From Verrucomicrobiota bacterium (GTDB lineage Bacteria > Verrucomicrobiota > Verrucomicrobiia > JADLBR01), in NCBI GenBank assembly GCA_029560585.1, contig JAKQKQ010000159.1, positions 1-62,130 of the forward strand: a DNA stretch of 62,130 bases, given 5' to 3'. The position numbers were made by a program, and so were the translations under genes. Of this stretch, positions 16,926 through 25,437 are shown one piece after another (within the stretch, counting starts at the first letter, position 1; every line of letters begins with the position of its first letter). The notes below the pieces were generated by a model. It saw only the letters and a program-made list of their open reading frames with translations, searched no databases and was not told the origin of the DNA.

Positions 16926-17310
16926 AGCCACTCTCCTATCACTGGCATCTCCGGCGGAAGACCCGCAGGCGATCCATCGTCCGGGATACTGCCGCGCGAG
17001 CCCGGCCAGTGTCAGACAAAAAGCGCGCATCGACACGCGCCCCCAAACTGACTCGAAGACGTGGATGCCGGGCAGTAGGAGCCTGCTTGCAGGCGATTGG
17101 ATGCGCGAATCGCGCGCAAGCGCGCTCCTACGTCTCATTTTCACCCCCGGTGGTCCGGCAGCCGCCGGATGGGATCTCTCTTGAAAATGGGAATCCCTGT
17201 AGGCTGGGCGGCCCCGCAGCGCGGGGCATGCGATTTCGCCCCATGCATCCCCTCGCCGGGCGATGGTGCCCCGTCCGGGGCACAGACCCAAGATGAAGAT
17301 GGTCGCGCGT
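16926..17310. other. Intergenic region upstream of the sulfatase, with repeats
   Basis: A 385-base stretch between the sulfatase start and the tRNA-Met. It holds a copy of the GTAGGAGCCTGCTTGC repeat (17075-17131), a tail with TCCGGCAGCCGCCGGATGGG also found near 38,920-38,945, and GC-rich sequence at 17200-17290. The sulfatase promoter should be near its left end. No gene is visible. Confidence 0.55.
17075..17131. repeat. Interspersed palindromic repeat, family 1 (copy 1 of 5)
   Basis: Two hairpins in a row: GAGCCTGCTTGCAGGC and CGCGCGCAAGCGCGCTCC, the outer ends GTAGGAG and CTCCTAC also pairing. Followed by GTCTCATTTTCACCCCCGG, which recurs with the other copies. Other copies: 21,634, 28,361, 34,588 and 38,832. 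Confidence 0.85.
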
Positions 17311-17385
17311 TGGTGCCAGGGGGGAGAGTTGAACTCCCGACCAAGGGCTTATGAGTCCCCTGCTCTACCCCTGAGCTACCCTGGC
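17311..17385 (-). tRNA. tRNA-Met (CAU)
   Basis: A 75-base cloverleaf on the minus strand: acceptor GCCAGGG pairs with CCCTGGC, D arm GCTC/GAGC, anticodon loop CTCATAA, T arm GGGAG-TTCAACT-CTCCC, discriminator A and an encoded CCA. The anticodon CAU could be elongator Met or the lysidine-modified Ile2; the stem does not decide. The 31:39 pair of the anticodon stem is an A-G mismatch. Confidence 0.88.
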
Positions 17386-17431
17386 AAAAAAGGGGAGTAT
17401 TAGTCTATGGCCATTGGGGCTGGGGCGCAAA

Positions 17432-18316
17432 TCAAAACCGACCGCGCCAAAAGCGCCAAGCCCAGCCGAAAGGCGACCACGGGCGCTGTGGCAACCCCTG
17501 GGGATAGGATCCTTTTGTGCCCTCGGGTGTTGCGGCCGGCAGCCCCGCCCCCAACGGGACCGATTCCGCCGTGGGCGTCGGCGCGAGCGCGGGATCCGGC
17601 CTCAGCCTCGGCAGCGCGAAACGTTCCCCGGCCGCGGGGTCAAACGAGCCCCACGCCATTTGGATGACGCGCCAGTGGTCGCGGCGCGCAGGCACCGACA
17701 CGATCTCGAAACCCGGCAGCAGCAGGCCCGTGAGGGCGCCACCCTCGCAGCACTTCGTGTCGATCGCGTAGAGGCGCCCCGGCAGAATCAAGGGATTGCC
17801 GTCATCGCGGTACGCCTTGTGCCCCACCACGATCGGCTTCGGGTAATCGTAGTGATCGTACCACGGCCACAGATCGCGGTCCACGAGCCGAAGTCGTCCC
17901 CGTTCCCGCCCCACCAGCACATGCGGTTTCTGCTGTTTCAGCGGCAGCCCCGGCTCAAAATACCCGTGCACGAGGAGAGCCTCCGGCAATTCCTCGTACA
18001 GCGGAAACTTCTTCGCGGTCTCGAGAAACCGCCGATATCCACCCACCGAAAACTGCGCCCTCGTGATGCGCTCCGGCAGGGCCTCGCGGTCGCCATCCGC
18101 GGCCCCCTCCCAATGCCGCACCTCGTGGTTGCCCATCAGGATGAGCGTGCCGGGGCGCCGGGTTAGAAATTCGAAGACCTCTTCGGGCGCCGGCCCCTTG
18201 TTGATGATGTCCCCGAGCGAGATGAGCCGGTCGCCATCGCGCAGCCCCGCCGTTTCGACGAGATCCAGCAACTCGTCGATGCAGCCATGGATGTCTCCCA
18301 CGATCAGCGTCTTCAA
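17432..18316 (-). CDS. Metallophosphoesterase (Ser/Thr phosphatase / ApaH-like)
   Basis: Calcineurin-like phosphoesterase with the full set of two-metal motifs: VGDIHGC (near residue 8), SLGDIINKGP, MGNHE, VHGYFEP and VGHKAY. This matches the PPP family that includes diadenosine tetraphosphatase and bacterial Ser/Thr phosphatases; substrate unknown. I place the start at TTG 18316 (LKTLIVGDIHGC). The frame is open to an ATG at 18583, but that would run into the divergent gene at 18428 and adds a non-family sequence. The last 70 residues are Pro-rich and low-complexity. Cytoplasmic. Confidence 0.82.
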   Translation of the reverse strand: MKTLIVGDIHGCIDELLDLVETAGLRDGDRLISLGDIINKGPAPEEVFEFLTRRPGTLILMGNHEVRHWEGAADGDREALPERITRAQFSVGGYRRFLETAKKFPLYEELPEALLVHGYFEPGLPLKQQKPHVLVGRERGRLRLVDRDLWPWYDHYDYPKPIVVGHKAYRDDGNPLILPGRLYAIDTKCCEGGALTGLLLPGFEIVSVPARRDHWRVIQMAWGSFDPAAGERFALPRLRPDPALAPTPTAESVPLGAGLPAATPEGTKGSYPQGLPQRPWSPFGWAWRFWRGRF

Positions 18317-18427
18317 GACTACAAGCCCATTCCTGCGACCGGATTGCCTGGCGCGCAAGCCAAAGTCGCATGTCCTTTCTTGAGTCGCCCGCCCCCTGTG
18401 ACAGAATACCGCCCTGGATCTTCGATC

Positions 18428-20344
18428 ATGCAAATCCAGGGAATCCAATGTTTTCTGCTGGCGTGCGGCCTTGCGATCTGCGCCCCGATCGGCGGGGCCG
18501 CCACGCTCGACTTTCGCAGTGCCCCAAGCGACGCGGCGAGGAAGGGCTACATCGATGCCGGATGGAAGGCGGGCCGCGAGCAACTCCGGGCCGATCTGAT
18601 CGGCTCATATTCGGCCCCGGCGATCTCCAGCCCCTGCCTGGTTGATTGGCTCGCGCTGCACGATTGGCTCGAAACCCTTGGCCGCACTGGCACCGACGAC
18701 CTGGCCCACCTCGTCCTACTGCACCTCTGGCTCGCCCCCGGGGACGAGAACCCCACCTTCACTCCGCCCGGCTTGAGTGCCCCCCCCAAGGACGACTCCC
18801 AAAACGTCCCGCCCGGCATCGCGCTCGGCATCGTGGGCGGCGACCGTTTCCAATCCGAACTCAAGGACACATTCGTCCCAAAGGGCGCCAAGATTCCCGA
18901 GGGCCCCATCGGCGATGCGCTGGGCCCCGAGGCCGTCGCGGCACTGACCTCAGACGCCGCCCTCGGCCGCGAGCTATTCCAGAACATCGCCGAGGGTGAC
19001 CTGATGTCGGTCGCCCTGCCGCTGCTGCTTGATTTCCGCAAGGCCGCCGGCGACCGCTGGACCGCCTATACCCGGCTTGCCGTCGCGATGGCCGTGGTGT
19101 ACGACCGCCCGCCCCCCGCCTTCTGGCCACACCACCAAGTCGGCCAAGACAAAGTCCTCCACCAGAAGACGACGCCCGTCGAGCGCTTCGGATTCTGGAT
19201 TCAGAACAACGAGGACCGAAAGCTGATGCTCGACCTCAAGAAACTCACCGTCGAGCAGATCAAGTTCGTGGTGGATGCCTTCGTCCCCGAGGAGGAGTTG
19301 CTCTGGGCGCAGAAGAATGTCCGCCTGGGGCGCACGAGTTTCGACAAGGCGTTTTTCATCGTCAGGTATGACACCGCGAGGCTCAAGGCCAACCAGTTCG
19401 ATTGGCTCGCTCCCGATTACCGTCTCGAGACGATCAAAAAGGAGGGGGGCATCTGCGTGGACCAGGCCTATTTTGCCATGATCGCGGGAAAGGCCAACGG
19501 CCTGCCCACCCTCTTCTTCTCGGGCCAGGGTGCCAGCGGTGGCCACGGCTGGTTCGGGTACATGAAGAGCGACGACAAGTGGGAGGTCGACTGCGGGCGC
19601 TACGCCAGCCAGAACTTCAGCGTCGGAAACGCCCTCGACCCCCAAACATGGAACCGGATCAGCGACCATGAGCTCACCTATCTCGCGTCGCGATTCCGCG
19701 ACAAGCCCGATTTCCTCAAGTCCCAGCTCCATCTCCGCATGGCGCGCCTCTTCGAGGGGGCGGGCGATGCCGCCGGCCAGAGGGCCGCGATCGAGAACGC
19801 GCTCGCCGCATGCCCGCAGAATGTCGCCGCATGGGACGCCAAGACGGCCCTGCTCGAAGCCCAGGAGGGCGCGGCCAAGGAATTGCTCGCCCACGCCACG
19901 GCCGCGGCCAAGCAGTTCGTGACGAACAATGACATCAAAGTCCGTTACCAGCGGATCCTTGCCGCCGTCTCGCGAAAGCTCGGCGACGTATCCTCCGCCA
20001 ACAGCATCGAGCGAAAAATCATCACGCAGCAGAAGGACGAGCGCGCCGACCTCACCGTGGACACCGCCGCCGGGAGGCTCAAGGAATTCACCGGCGCCAA
20101 GCAGTACGAGGAGGGTTACAGGGAATTCCGCAAGCTCATGAAGAAGCTCGGAGAGACCGGCGGCGGCAACGCATTCCAGGGCGTGGTCGAACCATTCGTG
20201 GAGTCACTGATCGCCGCCAACGAAACCAAGCTCGCGGAGAAATCGATCCAGACCGCCCGCGATGCCCTGAGGCCGGAGCGCGGCAGCCTGCTTGAGATGG
20301 CCTTCGAATCGCTCGAGGAGAAAGCGAGGATCAAGAAGAAGTGA
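18428..20344 (+). CDS. Secreted transglutaminase-like protein with TPR-like C-terminus
   Basis: 638 residues starting with signal peptide MQIQGIQCFLLACGLAICA. Around residue 350 is KEGGICVDQAYFAMIAGKA and about 35 residues later GGHGWFGYM, then a GRYASQN stretch. This Cys-His-Asn order is that of the transglutaminase/protease-like superfamily (peptide N-glycanase fold). The region from about 430 on is helical with repeat-like Ala-rich segments (LFEGAGDAAGQRAAIENALAACP), resembling tetratricopeptide repeats. I do not recognise a named family. It may be a peptidase or crosslinking enzyme outside the cytoplasm. It diverges from the phosphatase gene. Confidence 0.7.
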   Translation: MQIQGIQCFLLACGLAICAPIGGAATLDFRSAPSDAARKGYIDAGWKAGREQLRADLIGSYSAPAISSPCLVDWLALHDWLETLGRTGTDDLAHLVLLHLWLAPGDENPTFTPPGLSAPPKDDSQNVPPGIALGIVGGDRFQSELKDTFVPKGAKIPEGPIGDALGPEAVAALTSDAALGRELFQNIAEGDLMSVALPLLLDFRKAAGDRWTAYTRLAVAMAVVYDRPPPAFWPHHQVGQDKVLHQKTTPVERFGFWIQNNEDRKLMLDLKKLTVEQIKFVVDAFVPEEELLWAQKNVRLGRTSFDKAFFIVRYDTARLKANQFDWLAPDYRLETIKKEGGICVDQAYFAMIAGKANGLPTLFFSGQGASGGHGWFGYMKSDDKWEVDCGRYASQNFSVGNALDPQTWNRISDHELTYLASRFRDKPDFLKSQLHLRMARLFEGAGDAAGQRAAIENALAACPQNVAAWDAKTALLEAQEGAAKELLAHATAAAKQFVTNNDIKVRYQRILAAVSRKLGDVSSANSIERKIITQQKDERADLTVDTAAGRLKEFTGAKQYEEGYREFRKLMKKLGETGGGNAFQGVVEPFVESLIAANETKLAEKSIQTARDALRPERGSLLEMAFESLEEKARIKKK

Positions 20345-20359
20345 TCCGCCGGCCATCCA

Positions 20360-20860
20360 TCAGCCTTCGGTGCGCTGGGTGAGGATCAGATCCCGGATGG
20401 CCTTCGGGTCCGGGATGGCCTCGACCCGCTCGGCCGCGTCCACGGTGGCGGCCGTCGAGATCGTGATGTCGCCGATCCCGACCAATCGGCCCAGGAAGTT
20501 CTGATCGATGTCGATGGCGCGGATGTCCCGGATCATGAACTCGCGGTAGCATTTTGAGAAGACGCCGCGCTCGAGCATGATGCGGCCGGGATAGACGCGC
20601 AGCACCACGGAGGCACGGCGCCACAGCGCCACCAGCCATGGCACCACCAGCCAGCAGAAGACCAAGTGCCAGAAAAAGCCCCACCACGATGGCCGCACCT
20701 CGGCGATCGGCCGGTCGGCCTCGGGCACTTGTGGCGGCTCCGCCGGCCGGCCCTCCGCGGAAGTAGCGGCGCGGGCCGACACCGGGTAGCCGCAGTTCGG
20801 GCAAGCCTCCGCGGCCGTGGAAACGCGCTTTCCGCATTCGGGGCAATCAATGAGTGGCAT
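20360..20860 (-). CDS. Zinc-ribbon and bacterial PH-domain membrane protein
   Basis: 166 residues. Residues 6-24 are a zinc ribbon, CPECGKRV then CPNCGY. A Pro/Ala-rich linker leads to a membrane segment near residues 57-82 (WWGFFWHLVFCWLVVPWLVALW), followed by a bPH2 (YdbS-like) domain with VYPGRIMLERGVFSKCYREF and IRAIDIDQNFLGRLVGIGDI. Such proteins are small membrane proteins of unknown role. It ends 16 bases from the convergent transglutaminase-like gene. Confidence 0.85.
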   Translation of the reverse strand: MPLIDCPECGKRVSTAAEACPNCGYPVSARAATSAEGRPAEPPQVPEADRPIAEVRPSWWGFFWHLVFCWLVVPWLVALWRRASVVLRVYPGRIMLERGVFSKCYREFMIRDIRAIDIDQNFLGRLVGIGDITISTAATVDAAERVEAIPDPKAIRDLILTQRTEG

Positions 20861-21354
20861 GGCCTCGTCGAACCCGCATCACCGTAGCCGCAGGTCGCGC
20901 CTCGGGCAACGGCAATTCCAATCTGGCGTCGATGCCGCAGAGCACGGGATCGCCCCAATCCCCGGGTTGTGACCCGCGCCAAGCCTGCTAGCCCCGCCGT
21001 CGGTGCCGGAGGGCGCCGCATCATTCATGGGGAAACTCGACGCCCGTCGCCGCCTGACACAGGCGGCCCACAAGATTTGTGGGGCGTCTCTGCGAGACGC
21101 CAAACGCGCGCGAAGTTTCAGGGCAGATCCCATGCCGCCCAAGGGCGACACCACCGGGGCGGAAAATCGTAGCGAAACCGATCGCCCGAGGCGACTTTAC
21201 CAACATTCCGGCTTCGGCGAACACCCGGCCGCCGCCGAAGGGCGCAAGCCCTTCGCTACTCGGTCGTTGCGCCCTATTATCGAGCCGGTCTGTCGGACTG
21301 TTCAAAGTCCGACAGGCTGCTAGGGTTTTCCGAAAGCAGAGAGGGATTCAGAGA
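20861..21354. other. Intergenic region with repeats
   Basis: A 494-base gap. Near 21,013-21,037 is the ATTCATGG/GAAACT motif shared with 13,324. At 21,151-21,260 is repeat family 2. The final 90 bases should hold the promoter for the small secreted protein at 21,355. No gene is visible; the open frames are shadows of repeats. Confidence 0.55.
21151..21260. repeat. Interspersed repeat, family 2 (copy 1 of 2)
   Basis: Starts ACCACCGGGGCGGAAAAT and reads GTAGCGAAACCGATCGCC, GGCGACTTTACCAACATTCC, GGCTTCGGCG and ends GAAGGGCGCAAGCCCTTCGC. Its opening and closing words pair (GTAGCGAA with TTCGCTAC). The second copy is at 38,943. Confidence 0.8.
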
Positions 21355-21612
21355 ATGAGGAATTTGATCATCGTGGTGTTGCTCGGGGCGGTGCTGTGCC
21401 TTTCCAATCCTGAGGAGGCCGCGCACATGAAGGCGCTCAACGCCCGGGCGACAAAGGAATCGGGCGAGGTCCTGGGCGCGATCCGCTCGATCGCCCAGGC
21501 GGTCAACCCCGAGGTCGCCTATCATAATTACTTTTTCTTCTCCGTGATGAAGCGCCGCGACAAGGTCCTCAGTATCGGGGCGATGAAGTGCGTCCTCCCC
21601 ATGCGCGACTGA
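21355..21612 (+). CDS. Small secreted or membrane-anchored protein
   Basis: 85 residues from ATG 21355, preceded by a purine-rich GAGAGGG. The N-terminus MRNLIIVVLLGAVLCLSNPEE is a short signal or anchor, and YHNYFFFSVMKRR in the second half recalls the small DUF4359-type proteins that have a similar NPxxE start and an NYxxFSxY motif. The match is by memory only. Function unknown. It stands alone and is followed by a family 1 repeat. Confidence 0.7.
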   Translation: MRNLIIVVLLGAVLCLSNPEEAAHMKALNARATKESGEVLGAIRSIAQAVNPEVAYHNYFFFSVMKRRDKVLSIGAMKCVLPMRD

Positions 21613-21633
21613 GACGCCGCGGGCACCGCCGTG

Positions 21634-21765
21634 GGTGAAAATGCGACGCGGGGGAGCGCGCTTGCGCGCGATCCGCGTATGGAATCGCCTCGTAGGAGCG
21701 CGCTCGCGCGCGATTCGAATCGCCTGCAAGCAGGCTCCTACGATTCGGCATCTGAATCTTCCCGC
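21634..21765. repeat. Interspersed palindromic repeat, family 1 (copy 2 of 5)
   Basis: Opens with GTGAAAATGCGACGCGGGGG, then GAGCGCGCTTGCGCGCG, a second GTAGGAGCGCGCTCGCGCGC and GCCTGCAAGCAGGCTCC, ending with GATTCGGCATCTGAATCTTC. It is in the opposite orientation to copies 1 and 3 and holds an extra hairpin unit. Confidence 0.85.
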
Positions 21766-21777
21766 TAGGCCTGACCC

Positions 21778-22716
21778 CTACGGCTTTGGATCCGATGCGG
21801 CGGCGCCCGCATCCATCCCGGCCAGCTTGACGCCACGGCGCCGCAGGTAGGCGTTCCAGGCATCCATCGTCCCGCGGTCGGGAGGTTTCACCGAATCGGG
21901 GAGGCGCGGGGTCAGCCCAAAGCGCCGGAGTTTGCCCCTCCACAGGTCGAAGTACGGCAGCAGCTCGACCCCGATCAGGTGCGGCAACTCCGCGGCGATG
22001 GCGGCGATGCCATCGAGATGATCATCGCGGGCATTGTGACCCGGGATCATGGGGCAGCGGAGCAAGATCCTCGCCCCGGCGGCGTGCAGTTTCTTGAGAT
22101 TGTCGAGGATGACGCCGTTGGAGACCCCGGTGAACTCGTAGTGCTTCTTCGGGTCAGTCTCTTTGAAGTCGTACAGCCAGAGATCCACGAGCGGCACGAG
22201 CGGCTCGATCGATGCCCACTCGCCATAGCCGGAGGTCTCGACGCACGCGTGGATGCCGTGCGCGCGGGCCTCGCAGAGCAAGGCCTCACAAAAACCTGGG
22301 TTGAACAGCGGGTCGCCCCCGGAGAGTGTCATGCCGCCCCCGGATGCCTCGTAGTAGTCCCTGTCGCGGAGCACGACCGCCATGATTTCCTCGGTCGTGA
22401 CCTCGCGGCCGACGGCCTCCAGCGCCCGGGCATCGCACGTCGGCACGCACTCGAGCCGCTGGTTGCACCGGGGCCACTCGAGATGCGCCTTGCCCTCCCG
22501 GCCTACCTTGAGGGCCTCGGGTTTGCAGGCCGGAAAACACGCGCCGCAGGCGATACAGCGCTGCTCCGTGTAAGAGAGCTGGGGCTCGGGGCTGATGCTC
22601 TCGGGGTTGCTGCACCAGAGGCATCGCAGCGGGCAACCCTTCATGAAGACGGTGGTCCGGATGCCGGGCCCATCGTGGATGGAGAATCGCTGGATGTCGA
22701 AGATGCGCTGCCTCAT
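21778..22716 (-). CDS. Glycyl-radical enzyme activating enzyme (radical SAM)
   Basis: 312 residues. The radical-SAM cluster motif is CPLRCLWC (Cys28, Cys32, Cys35), preceded by the family start IFDIQRFSIHDGPGIRTTVF. Unlike the short PflA, it has the extra ferredoxin-like insert: CIACGACFPAC (Cys54-64) and a second set, Cys84, Cys90 and Cys94. SGGDPLFNP and YDFKETDPKKHYEFTG are also typical. It generates the glycyl radical on a partner enzyme by H abstraction with 5'-deoxyadenosyl radical. The partner is the upstream glycyl radical enzyme, separated here by a 226-base gap with an inverted repeat. No signal peptide is present, so activation is cytoplasmic. Confidence 0.93.
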   Translation of the reverse strand: MRQRIFDIQRFSIHDGPGIRTTVFMKGCPLRCLWCSNPESISPEPQLSYTEQRCIACGACFPACKPEALKVGREGKAHLEWPRCNQRLECVPTCDARALEAVGREVTTEEIMAVVLRDRDYYEASGGGMTLSGGDPLFNPGFCEALLCEARAHGIHACVETSGYGEWASIEPLVPLVDLWLYDFKETDPKKHYEFTGVSNGVILDNLKKLHAAGARILLRCPMIPGHNARDDHLDGIAAIAAELPHLIGVELLPYFDLWRGKLRRFGLTPRLPDSVKPPDRGTMDAWNAYLRRRGVKLAGMDAGAAASDPKP

Positions 22717-22735
22717 CGCGCCACTCGCCCGGTAA

Positions 22736-22914
22736 CCCGTTGAAAAACGTCATGGATTCCCCCTGATGGCGCACGTGGCCCGATTCCGCCGGGAAGGCCC
22801 GCGACCTCGCGGGCCGCGCATGACAGGTGACTTTCGCAACCCGGTGGTACGCGGACGCCGGGGCCGGCGTCCCTCCCATGCCCAACGCGGCTGTCGTGTG
22901 GGTTTTTCAACGGG
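22736..22914. repeat. MITE-like element between glycyl radical enzyme and activase
   Basis: Thirteen-base inverted repeats CCCGTTGAAAAAC (22736-22748) and GTTTTTCAACGGG (22902-22914) bracket about 153 bases of GC-rich sequence with inner short palindromes (GCCCGCGACCTCGCGGGC). The left arm starts 19 bases upstream of the activase ATG. No coding capacity. Confidence 0.65.
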
Positions 22915-22942
22915 CGACCAGAAACTGGTGTCACCGCCCCGC

Positions 22943-25378
22943 TCACATGTGCTCCATCCTCGCGATGATATCCTCCTGGATCTCGGGGGTGAGGCGAACG
23001 AAGAACTCCGAGAAACCGGCCACCCGGACAACGAGGTCGGAGTACGCCGCGGGATCCTTCTGGGCGGCCCGGAGCATCGCGGTATCGACGACATTGATCT
23101 GCAGCTCTTGACCCCCGCGCCCGAAGTAGACGTTCAGCATCGTGCGGAGCTTCTGCCGCTGCGCGTCGTCGGCGATCATGCCCTTGTGGAACCGGATGTT
23201 CACCTGATAGCCGCACTGCCAGCTCTTCGCGGAATCCGTCTTGCAGACGGAGTTGAGCACCGCGGTGGGACCGCTGTACTCGCTGCCGACGGACGCGGCC
23301 ATGGAGCTTGCGAGCGGCGTGCCGGCGAGGCGACCATCGGGCGTGGCGGGGGTAACGAGGCCCTGTTTGACGGCGCCGCTGCGCACGACGTGGCTGTTGC
23401 CGAAATGGCTTCCGTCGCGCGGATCGCGACAGATCTCTTTCACGGGGCGGTCGCGCATCGCCTCCACCATCCGGATGACATCGTCTAGCCTCGGGTCGTC
23501 GTTGCCGTGCTTGGGCGCCGCAAGCAACTGCGCGCGCAGGCGCTCGTGGCCCTTGAAGTTGGCCGCACAGGCGGCGGCCAGTTCCTCGAGCGTGGCCTCT
23601 TTCCTTTCGTAGACCACGTCGCGGACCGCGCCCAAGCAGTCCACGGCATTCGCGAAAGCAATGCCGCCGCAGGACAGATAATTGTATTTTGTGCCGGCCG
23701 TCATGTCCCGGCCCTTCTCCACGCATCCCTCGAAAAAACAGGAGGTGAGCGGCGTGACGCCCCATCGCATCTGCGCCTGGAGGGTCTTCATCTCGTTCCC
23801 GTAGGATTGCTCGATGGATCTTCGGACATATGCGGCGACGGCACCAGAGAACGCCTCGAAACTACGCAGTTCGCCCGCCGCGGGCGCGATGCCCTTCCAT
23901 TTCCACTGGCCCCTGTAGCCTTTGCCCGAGGTCATGGCGGCCTCGATCGACGCGAGATAGTTCGCGTTTGCGCCGGGGTTGTAGTACCATTGGCTGGGGA
24001 TGGCCAACTCATTGCAGCCCACCGGGACGTAGTTGAAGGCATCCTCGCGCGCGATGCCCAGCCCCATGAGCGCGTCGGGGATCGCCCTGTCATTCCACAT
24101 CATCGGAAAACACGTGCTGCGCAGAAGGCGAGTGAGGCAGAAATCGAAGAATTTCTGATCAATGTTCGGGTGCCAGCGAATCCAGATGAGGGGCTCGGGC
24201 AAGGAGAGGTTTGTTGCGCCCTCGACAAAGAGCCAACTCAGGCGGTTGGTATGATCGCGGCCATCGGGAGTTGATCCCCCCATGACGAAACCCTGCGTCA
24301 GGTGGTGCTCCGGGCCCCACACGCTGTTGTCGTACATCTTGAGGACGAGATTCTCCGCGAGCCGCACGACCGTGGCGTCATCCAGGCGCCCCGCGCTCAC
24401 GTCGGCCTCGTAGAACGGGAACAGGAGCTGGTCGAGGCGGTCGGGGGTGCAGGAATAGCCCTGTCCTTCGATGTGGATGGCCTGGTGCACGAACCACACC
24501 AGCTGGAGGGCCTCGCGAAAAGTCCCCGGTGGCGAAGTGGCGACTTTCGAGGCGATGCGGGACATCTCGCGCAACTCCGACGCACGGGCCGCGTCGGTGC
24601 AGCGCGCGGCCTCCGATGCCAGGAATTCCCCATAGCGCGCGGCCCATGTTGAGACACCGGCCAGGCAGCGCCCGGCCGCGGTGAGGAATGCCACTTTGTC
24701 GGGATTCGCTTCTCCCTCGATGCGCCGCGCGACGTCGCGCATCAGGCCCTCAAGCCCGACCCGCAGCAACCGGGAGTAGCTCGGGCAGAGGTGACCCTGA
24801 TTGGAAATGAATTTATACGCGAGGGATTCGGGCACTTCGTCAGGCGACTTGTAGGGCGGCAGGCCGCAGATCTCCGTGCGATAGCGGCCCCACATGTTCT
24901 CGTTCATCCAGAAGGCGCGAATCCCCTCGGGAACCTGACCCTTGAGGTGGCCCTTTCGGTCGGGGCGTTCGCCGGTGTAGATGTTGTTCTCGCCGATGCC
25001 CAGTTCCACCATCACGGGCATCGCGCCGGGGCGCTCGCTGATCGAGCCCGCAATGCCATCGCCCTCGCGGAGATAGAGCGGCACCGTCTTGAGATACTCT
25101 TGGAGCGCGAGCCCCTTGCGGACGATCCACGGCTGGTCCACGTTGTCGCGAAAGATCCGCGTAAACACCTCCGCGCGGTGCAGGCCAATGCTTAGGCCCG
25201 AGCGCAGTATGTCGGCCCGAAGCGCTGAGATCGCTGGCACCGACGGGGCCGGCGATTTGCCGGCAAACAGGCGTGCCGCGGGCGCAACACCGGCCAGCGC
25301 CAAGAACGTGCGGCGGGTCATGCCGCCCGGTCGGGGAAACGTCGCACATGCGATTCCCGCTCGCCCTTTCCTCATCAT
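22943..25378 (-). CDS. Glycyl radical enzyme (PFL-like) with twin-arginine signal
   Basis: 811 residues. The glycyl radical loop is RVAGFSEFF with Gly788, followed by the usual LTPEIQEDII. The thiyl-radical Cys is in YVPVGCNELA (Cys455), so GCNE replaces the GCVE seen in dehydratases and lyases and the CC of pyruvate formate-lyase. The rest of the barrel looks intact (PFYEADVSAGRL, LSLPEPLIWIRWHP, NVYFGRGGQELQINVV). Uniquely, the N-terminus reads TRRTFLALAGVAPAARLFAG, a textbook Tat signal. ATG 25378 (or 25375, five bases after AAGAGG) is used; a start at 25321 would keep the signal too. Substrate unknown. The activase is downstream, DeoC upstream. Confidence 0.9.
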   Translation of the reverse strand: MMRKGRAGIACATFPRPGGMTRRTFLALAGVAPAARLFAGKSPAPSVPAISALRADILRSGLSIGLHRAEVFTRIFRDNVDQPWIVRKGLALQEYLKTVPLYLREGDGIAGSISERPGAMPVMVELGIGENNIYTGERPDRKGHLKGQVPEGIRAFWMNENMWGRYRTEICGLPPYKSPDEVPESLAYKFISNQGHLCPSYSRLLRVGLEGLMRDVARRIEGEANPDKVAFLTAAGRCLAGVSTWAARYGEFLASEAARCTDAARASELREMSRIASKVATSPPGTFREALQLVWFVHQAIHIEGQGYSCTPDRLDQLLFPFYEADVSAGRLDDATVVRLAENLVLKMYDNSVWGPEHHLTQGFVMGGSTPDGRDHTNRLSWLFVEGATNLSLPEPLIWIRWHPNIDQKFFDFCLTRLLRSTCFPMMWNDRAIPDALMGLGIAREDAFNYVPVGCNELAIPSQWYYNPGANANYLASIEAAMTSGKGYRGQWKWKGIAPAAGELRSFEAFSGAVAAYVRRSIEQSYGNEMKTLQAQMRWGVTPLTSCFFEGCVEKGRDMTAGTKYNYLSCGGIAFANAVDCLGAVRDVVYERKEATLEELAAACAANFKGHERLRAQLLAAPKHGNDDPRLDDVIRMVEAMRDRPVKEICRDPRDGSHFGNSHVVRSGAVKQGLVTPATPDGRLAGTPLASSMAASVGSEYSGPTAVLNSVCKTDSAKSWQCGYQVNIRFHKGMIADDAQRQKLRTMLNVYFGRGGQELQINVVDTAMLRAAQKDPAAYSDLVVRVAGFSEFFVRLTPEIQEDIIARMEHM

Positions 25379-25437
25379 GGCCTCTTTCTATTTAACGTAC
25401 GACTGAGTGACCGCCCGGACAAGAGAACCGCCGTCAG

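Noticed and set aside
16926-17291. Upstream extension of the fourth sulfatase
   Set aside because: The added 122 residues are translated repeat sequence; ATG 16925 has a ribosome-binding site and a split signal peptide follows.
18317-18583. Upstream extension of the phosphatase
   Set aside because: Would overlap the start of the divergent secreted protein and adds sequence foreign to the family.
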